Assembly: GCA_020216575.1 (NCBI GenBank)
Contig: JAIUYC010000070.1
Location: forward strand, 1-9,727
Origin: Coleofasciculus sp. S288
GTDB lineage: Bacteria > Cyanobacteriota > Cyanobacteriia > Cyanobacteriales > Coleofasciculaceae
Length of the DNA: 9,727 bases
Direction of reading: 5' to 3'
Part shown: positions 5,611 through 9,727 of the stretch, piece after piece
How positions within the stretch are numbered: the stretch's first letter is position 1
How the letters are laid out: every line of letters begins with the position of its first letter
Translations under genes and position numbers: made by a program
Notes under the pieces: model-generated
Database searches by the model: none
Told to the model about the DNA's origin: nothing
Seen by the model: the letters and a program-made list of their open reading frames with translations, nothing else

Positions 5611-5892
5611 GAACTGACAACGTGTGATAGGCGAATTTTAACTTGGATGAATCTGTTGCTCTGTTACGGGTAAGATTACTACCACAGACCTGTCCATAGA
5701 TGTTACTAATTTTAGCTAAGTTCAACAATCACCCTCCAATCACTCGATCGCACCCGCTCGTCAGTCCTTGGAGAGTTCAGTTACCTCTAACGTCAAGCAA
5801 ACTCCTGTATCCCTCTTTCTCTGGGCAACGCAGGTCGATATAGTGGGAAGCATCTCCTTGAAATTGACAGAATCTATGGGAATTTAAAGATT
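5611..5892. promoter_or_regulatory. Divergent intergenic region between the VOC and sigma-like genes
   Basis: These 282 bp must hold the promoters of two divergent genes. I see no clear gene, repeat or riboswitch in it. A TTGACA hexamer at 5864-5869 is too close to the GTG at 5893 to pair with a normally spaced -10 box unless the transcript is nearly leaderless. A near-HIP1 site, CGATCGCACC, lies at about 5744. Confidence 0.35.
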
Positions 5893-6552
5893 GTGCAAAT
5901 TCCGCATTTTCCTCAATCCAATCATCCGATCGTCAAATCGCTGTTTCATCACGGCGACCAAGACCTAGTGACCCTGTTTCAGCGCCATCCAGAGCAGGGG
6001 AAGTACTTCACGGCAATTTTCTGTCGCTATAGTCCGATTGTCTTTACCTTAATTCGGCATTCGGCGCGATCGCCTGTGCAGGCAGATTACCTATTTGCCC
6101 TCACTTGGCGTCACATCTTCTACGAACTACGCGGTCTGGATTTACGCTATAACAGTGCTGCTGGGTCAAGTTCTTTCCAAAACTGGCTCATCAATCAGAC
6201 AGCCATCTGTATCAATCAGGCCGATTTGCCCCCAGTCGAGTCCATTCATTATGATCTCCTCTCAGCGCCGCCCCCCTTGTGGTGTTACCTGGAACTGGCA
6301 TTGGAGCAAGTGCCTCCCGCAATTCGGTTGATGGTTGTTATGGCTCAGACGTTCCACTGGAGCGAAACGCGGATTGCGGCTTACCTGCAAGCTGAGGGAG
6401 AAGTGATTTCACCCGCCCAAGTGAGAGTCCAACTCCAGCAAGGGTATCAGCTTTTGGAAGCGGCTTTACCAGACGATATTCGCGCCATTTACTTGGGTGA
6501 GGAGGCCACTCCTGGCAAACAAGAGTCTGAGATGGATGCTGTGCCGCTTTGA
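5893..6552 (+). CDS. Conserved cyanobacterial ECF-sigma-like protein
   Basis: This protein of 219 residues belongs to a family conserved in cyanobacteria. Residues 24-80 (DLVTLFQRHPEQGKYFTAIF through QADYLFALTWRHIFYEL) follow the helical pattern of sigma-70 region 2. Residues 131-192 (LELALEQVPPAIRLMVVMAQ, then HWSETRIAAYLQAEGE and a terminal helix QVRVQLQQGYQLLEAAL) follow region 4, including its helix-turn-helix layout. The linker between them is short, as in ECF (group 4) sigma factors. It may direct RNA polymerase to a small regulon or act as a sigma-like regulator, but the resemblance is at pattern level only. The start is a GTG at 5893 giving MQIPHFPQSNHP, the start I expect for the family. 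The ribosome-binding site is weak. No anti-sigma factor is adjacent. The exported TPR protein follows 64 bp later. Confidence 0.75.
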   Translation: MQIPHFPQSNHPIVKSLFHHGDQDLVTLFQRHPEQGKYFTAIFCRYSPIVFTLIRHSARSPVQADYLFALTWRHIFYELRGLDLRYNSAAGSSSFQNWLINQTAICINQADLPPVESIHYDLLSAPPPLWCYLELALEQVPPAIRLMVVMAQTFHWSETRIAAYLQAEGEVISPAQVRVQLQQGYQLLEAALPDDIRAIYLGEEATPGKQESEMDAVPL

Positions 6553-6580
6553 GGGAGGAGCACCGAGCAGTTCGCTAAAC

Positions 6581-6604
6581 GCTGAAGTAACGTTAAACTT
6601 CAGC
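6581..6604 (+). other. Hairpin in the leader of the TPR gene
   Basis: GCTGAAGT and ACTTCAGC form an 8-bp perfect stem with an 8-nt loop. It ends 2 bp before the GGGAGAG ribosome-binding site (6607-6613) and 12 bp before the ATG at 6617. It does not cover the binding site and has no T-run behind it, so it could stabilise a processed mRNA end rather than terminate transcription. Function is inferred only. Confidence 0.45.
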
Positions 6605-6616
6605 TTGGGAGAGTGT

Positions 6617-7708
6617 ATGAAACAGTGGTGTTTATCGGTCGTTGCCATTCGCCTCAGGACAATTTCCTTGGCGATCGCTTTATTTCAAGTATCAGTCCTG
6701 TTCGCCAGTACGAGTGTTTTGGCTCAGGGAAACCTTAGTCTGCCAACGATGGACTTGGACGAACAACTGGATATCCGTTTAAATAACGGCATCCCGCAAG
6801 ACGATAGAAACGAAGCCGATTTACAGTTGCGGCTGGGGGTTCAAGCTCAACAGGCGGGAAATTTGGAAAAAGCGATCGCCAATTGGTGGCAGGCGATCGA
6901 ACTTTATCAGGAAATTCGGGACTTAGAAGGACTGGGTCTAGCGTACAATTACCTGGGTTTGGCTTATGCCGACTTGGGACGTTACAAGCAGGCAGAAGAT
7001 GCCTTACGCCGCCGATTGGGAGTTACCCGTACCCTCAACGATTTTCTAGGACAAGTTTTTGCCCTAAATAATGTGGGAACGGTGTTGCTGCAACGCGGCA
7101 ATCTGAAACCGGCACAGGAAACCTTTCAAGAAGCCCTCACCATTGCCCGCAGTATCCAGAGTCGGGAGGGTGAAGGGCTAAGCTTGAGTAACCTGGGTTT
7201 AGTGGCGGCTCAGGCGGGAGATTACTATGAGGCAATCAAACGCTACGAAGCTGCCTTGGTGTTGCGGCGTCAACTGGGCGATCCTCTGGGAGAAGCGAAT
7301 ACGCGCAATAATTTGGGAGATGCCTATCGTGCTGTGAATCAATTCCGAGATGCTTTGGCAGCCTACCGAGCAGCACTGACTCTAGCTGAGAACAGTCGTG
7401 ATTTCTCCAACCAGTTCCGTGCGCTTAGGGGTATAGTCCAAGCATCCAGCAGTCTGGGGCAATTCGCGCCAGCGATTAGAGCGCTAAACGAGTATACAGC
7501 TCTTGCTCGGCAACGGAATGACCGCCGCCAACAACTGATTGCACTGCGGTTAGCCGCTGAATTTTACAAAACGGCAGGTGACTTGTCGGCAGCTCGAACG
7601 TTCTATGAACAAGCGATCGCTCTAGCGAATGTTTTGGGAGATACTGAAGAAGAAGCGTTTTTACGCAACGATTTAGCTCAAATTATTTACAACCGAGACC
7701 TTTATTAG
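6617..7708 (+). CDS. Exported tetratricopeptide-repeat protein
   Basis: The protein has 363 residues. A signal peptide is clear: basic N terminus (VVAIRLRT), hydrophobic core (ISLAIALFQVSVLFA), and a likely cleavage site after SVLA at residue 36. The mature protein starts with a short acidic stretch. It then has about seven TPR units with a 40-residue period (from about 68 to 342), of the kinesin-light-chain-like TPR_12 type. Examples are AYNYLGLAYADLGRYKQAEDAL and SLSNLGLVAAQAGDYYEAIKRY. TPRs form a superhelical scaffold for protein binding, so it is probably a periplasmic or lipid-free exported adaptor; the partner is unknown. The frame opens earlier (6497), but the ATG at 6617 has GGGAGAG 3 bp before it and begins the signal peptide, so it is preferred. 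It may be co-transcribed with the sigma-like gene. It ends with TAG. Confidence 0.88.
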   Translation: MKQWCLSVVAIRLRTISLAIALFQVSVLFASTSVLAQGNLSLPTMDLDEQLDIRLNNGIPQDDRNEADLQLRLGVQAQQAGNLEKAIANWWQAIELYQEIRDLEGLGLAYNYLGLAYADLGRYKQAEDALRRRLGVTRTLNDFLGQVFALNNVGTVLLQRGNLKPAQETFQEALTIARSIQSREGEGLSLSNLGLVAAQAGDYYEAIKRYEAALVLRRQLGDPLGEANTRNNLGDAYRAVNQFRDALAAYRAALTLAENSRDFSNQFRALRGIVQASSSLGQFAPAIRALNEYTALARQRNDRRQQLIALRLAAEFYKTAGDLSAARTFYEQAIALANVLGDTEEEAFLRNDLAQIIYNRDLY

Positions 7709-7859
7709 ATTGTTAAAAAGGCAGACAGGATAATTATTTTAGGGCAGGAGGCTAGCATTTAAAATTTCTAGGGTACCCAAAAATACAACACCCTATCAGA
7801 ACTTAGTTGTACGATAATCTTCAGTTCTCTAGTTTGCTAGGTAAGGCTCTGTAATCGGC

Positions 7860-9371
7860 GTGGATGCAAAAATTTCCTTAGCGAACAGTAATCAGGCTCC
7901 TGATGTAGCAAAGATTAACGGTTCTCGTAGCTGGCACAATATCTTTTGGGAAGCACGAACCCGCATTCTGGCTTGGTACGTCATACTGATGGCATGCTTT
8001 ATACTGTCATCGGTTTGGATGATCCGTCAAATCCTCTTTAAGCGCGTAGAAGAACGGGTTGAAGGCTCTCTTGCTCAAGAGGTGAAGGAGTTCCGTCATT
8101 TACACGATGAGGGACGGAACCCGGCCACGGGTCAGCCCTTTGGAAAGGATACCGTTGCCCTATTTGAAGTATTCCTATCCCGCAACATTCCCGACGATGA
8201 TGAATTTCTGCTGACATTTGTAAACGGTCAATTTTACAAGTCCAGCCCAAAAGCGCTACCAGCTCCTCTCAAACCCGATTCAGAGCTATCAAAGCGGTGG
8301 GCTAATTTAGCCGAGCCTCAGCAAGGTCGGACGGAAACGGCAGAGGGTACTCTCCTCTACTATGTCGAGCCAATTAAGAGCAAGGGAAAACTTGAGGGAG
8401 TGTTTGTAGTCACTCACCTTACGGGGGGTGAACAGGGAGAAGTGCATGAAGCTATTGTTGTTGTAATCCAGGTGACGCTGGCTGTCACGGCTGTAGCGTC
8501 AATACTAGCCTGGGTAGCAGCAGGACGGGTGCTAGCTCCCCTACGCCTAGTCATGGAAACGGCACGCTCCATCAGTGAAACTGACCTAACTCGACGCATT
8601 CCCGTGCGAGGTTCGGGGGAAGTAGCTGAGTTGACAACAACATTCAATGATATGTTAGACCGCCTCCAAGCCGCCTTCATTAGCCAGCGAAATTTCATTA
8701 ATGACGCGGGTCATGAACTCCGGACACCCATCACTATTGTCCGAGGACATCTGGAGTTGTTAGGCGATGACCCCGACGAACAGCAGGAAACGCTGGAATT
8801 GGTCATGGATGAATTGGATCGAATGAGCCGATTTGTGGATGACCTAATTTTGCTGGCAAAGGCAGAGCGGCTTGATTTTTTACAGCCTGAAACCCTAGCA
8901 GTGGGTTCGTTCACAGAGGAATTGTTGGCTAAGGCACAAGCTCTAGCCAATCGAGATTGGCAACTGGATGCTGTAGGGTCAGGTCGAATTGTGGCTGACC
9001 GCCAGCGCCTCACTCAAGCCATTATGAACTTAGCCCAAAATGCCACTCAGCATACGAGTGAGAATGATGTAATTGCCTTGGGTTCAACGATTAATCAACG
9101 CTACGCCTGTTTTTGGGTTCGGGACACAGGAGAAGGTATTGCTCCAGAAGACCAACAGCAGATTTTTGAGCGTTTTGCCCGACTCTCGAATAGCCGTCGC
9201 CGTTCCGAGGGGGCTGGTTTAGGATTGTCAATAGTAAGAGCGATCGCACAAGCTCACGGCGGTAAAGTACAACTAAACAGTCGGCTCGGTGCCGGCTCTC
9301 AGTTCACGATTGTTATTCCCCTAGAACCCCCACAAGAAGTTCTCGCTCATGAATCGAATTCTCATCGGTGA
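7860..9371 (+). CDS. Membrane sensor histidine kinase of a two-component system
   Basis: This 503-residue class I kinase has two membrane spans (about 35-58 and 197-220) enclosing a sensor region of roughly 137 residues outside the membrane that I cannot assign to a known domain. A HAMP linker follows (about 221-274; RVLAPLRLVMETARSISETD). The dimerisation domain carries the H-box FINDAGHELRTPI with phospho-acceptor H285. The ATPase domain has the N-box (QAIMNLAQNATQHT, N390 and N394), G1 DTGEGI (422-427), the F-box FERF (436-439) and G2 GAGLGLSI (451-458). All catalytic motifs are intact. The start GTG at 7860 has only a weak upstream ribosome-binding site, so a few N-terminal residues are uncertain. 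Its stop overlaps the response regulator start by 23 bp, which means translational coupling. The signal is unknown. Confidence 0.93.
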   Translation: MDAKISLANSNQAPDVAKINGSRSWHNIFWEARTRILAWYVILMACFILSSVWMIRQILFKRVEERVEGSLAQEVKEFRHLHDEGRNPATGQPFGKDTVALFEVFLSRNIPDDDEFLLTFVNGQFYKSSPKALPAPLKPDSELSKRWANLAEPQQGRTETAEGTLLYYVEPIKSKGKLEGVFVVTHLTGGEQGEVHEAIVVVIQVTLAVTAVASILAWVAAGRVLAPLRLVMETARSISETDLTRRIPVRGSGEVAELTTTFNDMLDRLQAAFISQRNFINDAGHELRTPITIVRGHLELLGDDPDEQQETLELVMDELDRMSRFVDDLILLAKAERLDFLQPETLAVGSFTEELLAKAQALANRDWQLDAVGSGRIVADRQRLTQAIMNLAQNATQHTSENDVIALGSTINQRYACFWVRDTGEGIAPEDQQQIFERFARLSNSRRRSEGAGLGLSIVRAIAQAHGGKVQLNSRLGAGSQFTIVIPLEPPQEVLAHESNSHR

Positions 9372-9727
9372 AGATGAACCCCGCATCGCATCCTTTCTGG
9401 AAAAAGGACTGCGAGCCAATGGGTTTACGACTGCGGTAGCAGCAGACGCTCATGAGACCCTTGACATGGCTCAGAGTAATAGCTTCGACCTGCTCATCCT
9501 TGACCTGGGACTCCCTGGCAAAGATGGGTTGGAGGTTTTGGAAGAGTTGCGAGGTCAGGGTGAACAACTGCCCGTCATTATCCTGACAGCCCGTGACGAC
9601 ATAGAAGATAAAGTGGCTGGACTGGAAGGTGGTGCTGATGATTACATGACGAAGCCATTCCGGTTTGAAGAACTGTTGGCACGGGTGCGCTTGCGGTTGC
9701 GCAACAGTCGCACGCCTAAAGGCGGTG
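9349..9727 (+). CDS. OmpR/PhoB-type response regulator, receiver domain (cut by window edge)
   Basis: The first 126 residues are visible and the gene runs past the window end. The receiver domain is complete. It has acidic pocket residues E8 and D9 in ILIGEDEPR, phospho-acceptor D52 in LLILDLGLPGKDG, T80 in VIILTARDD, and K102 in DYMTKPFRFEELLARV. The KPF-(R)-FEELLARV sequence and the following basic linker are typical of the OmpR/PhoB family, so a C-terminal winged-helix DNA-binding domain is expected beyond the edge. It starts inside the kinase gene (23-bp overlap, no separate promoter), and is almost certainly the partner of that kinase. The kinase-first gene order is less usual than regulator-first but is common enough in bacteria. 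Confidence 0.93.
   Translation, partial: MNRILIGEDEPRIASFLEKGLRANGFTTAVAADAHETLDMAQSNSFDLLILDLGLPGKDGLEVLEELRGQGEQLPVIILTARDDIEDKVAGLEGGADDYMTKPFRFEELLARVRLRLRNSRTPKGG

Noticed and set aside
5864..5892. TTGACA-based promoter for the sigma-like gene
   Set aside because: A -10 box at normal spacing would fall at the start codon itself, and no TATAAT-like hexamer is present there.
6497..6616. Longer N terminus for the TPR protein (40 extra residues overlapping the sigma-like gene)
   Set aside because: The ATG at 6617 has a good ribosome-binding site and directly begins a signal peptide. The extra residues would bury that signal peptide and overlap the upstream coding sequence.
8414..9013. Minus-strand open frames opposite the histidine kinase
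   Set aside because: They are low-complexity Ser/Arg-rich shadows of a strongly coding plus-strand gene with all kinase motifs.
9313..9567. Minus-strand frame across the kinase/regulator junction
   Set aside because: It lies opposite the real overlap of two well-defined genes and shows no domain.

Overview
This window comes from a cyanobacterium, most likely a filamentous, repeat-rich one. Three things support that. The HIP1 octamer GCGATCGC occurs at least 15 times in 9.7 kb. Several intergenic repeat types are ones I know from Nostoc/Microcoleus-type genomes. Several gene families here are cyanobacterial in style: an Ala/Val/Phe-rich pentapeptide-repeat membrane protein, a DUF29 protein, a membrane-anchored glyoxalase-fold protein, and a sigma-like protein next to a secreted TPR protein. 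The genus cannot be fixed from the sequence alone.

Layout. Positions 1-306 (minus) hold the N-terminal half of an adenylate kinase, cut by the window edge. Positions 307-642 are non-coding, with a heptamer tandem repeat and a composite palindromic element. Positions 643-2622 (minus) hold a pentapeptide-repeat membrane protein that is split by one in-frame amber codon. Positions 2623-3426 are about 800 bp of repeats: a perfect 28-bp palindrome, HIP1-containing dispersed repeats, a 21-bp-period array and a second copy of the palindromic element. Positions 3427-4253 (plus) hold a two-gene toxin-antitoxin pair, a HicB-like antitoxin and a PIN-domain VapC-type toxin. Positions 4313-4801 (minus) hold a DUF29 protein. 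Positions 5011-5610 (minus) hold a glyoxalase/VOC-fold protein with a strong rho-independent terminator behind it.

The right half is denser and all on the plus strand. It has a small ECF-sigma-like protein (5893-6552), an exported TPR protein (6617-7708), a membrane sensor histidine kinase (7860-9371), and an overlapping OmpR-type response regulator (from 9349) that runs off the window. The kinase and regulator clearly form one translationally coupled two-component system. The sigma-like and TPR genes are 64 bp apart and may be co-transcribed. The PIN toxin and its upstream partner are a textbook two-gene cassette, except that the antitoxin looks HicB-like rather than like a usual VapB.

I did not find a convincing new multi-gene system. 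The points most worth checking are the single-base nonsense codon that splits the pentapeptide gene, the 21-bp (two helical turns) array with its two hairpin-bearing 42-bp units, the mixed HicB-like/VapC pair, and the folded palindromic element present twice with its inner hairpins in swapped order.
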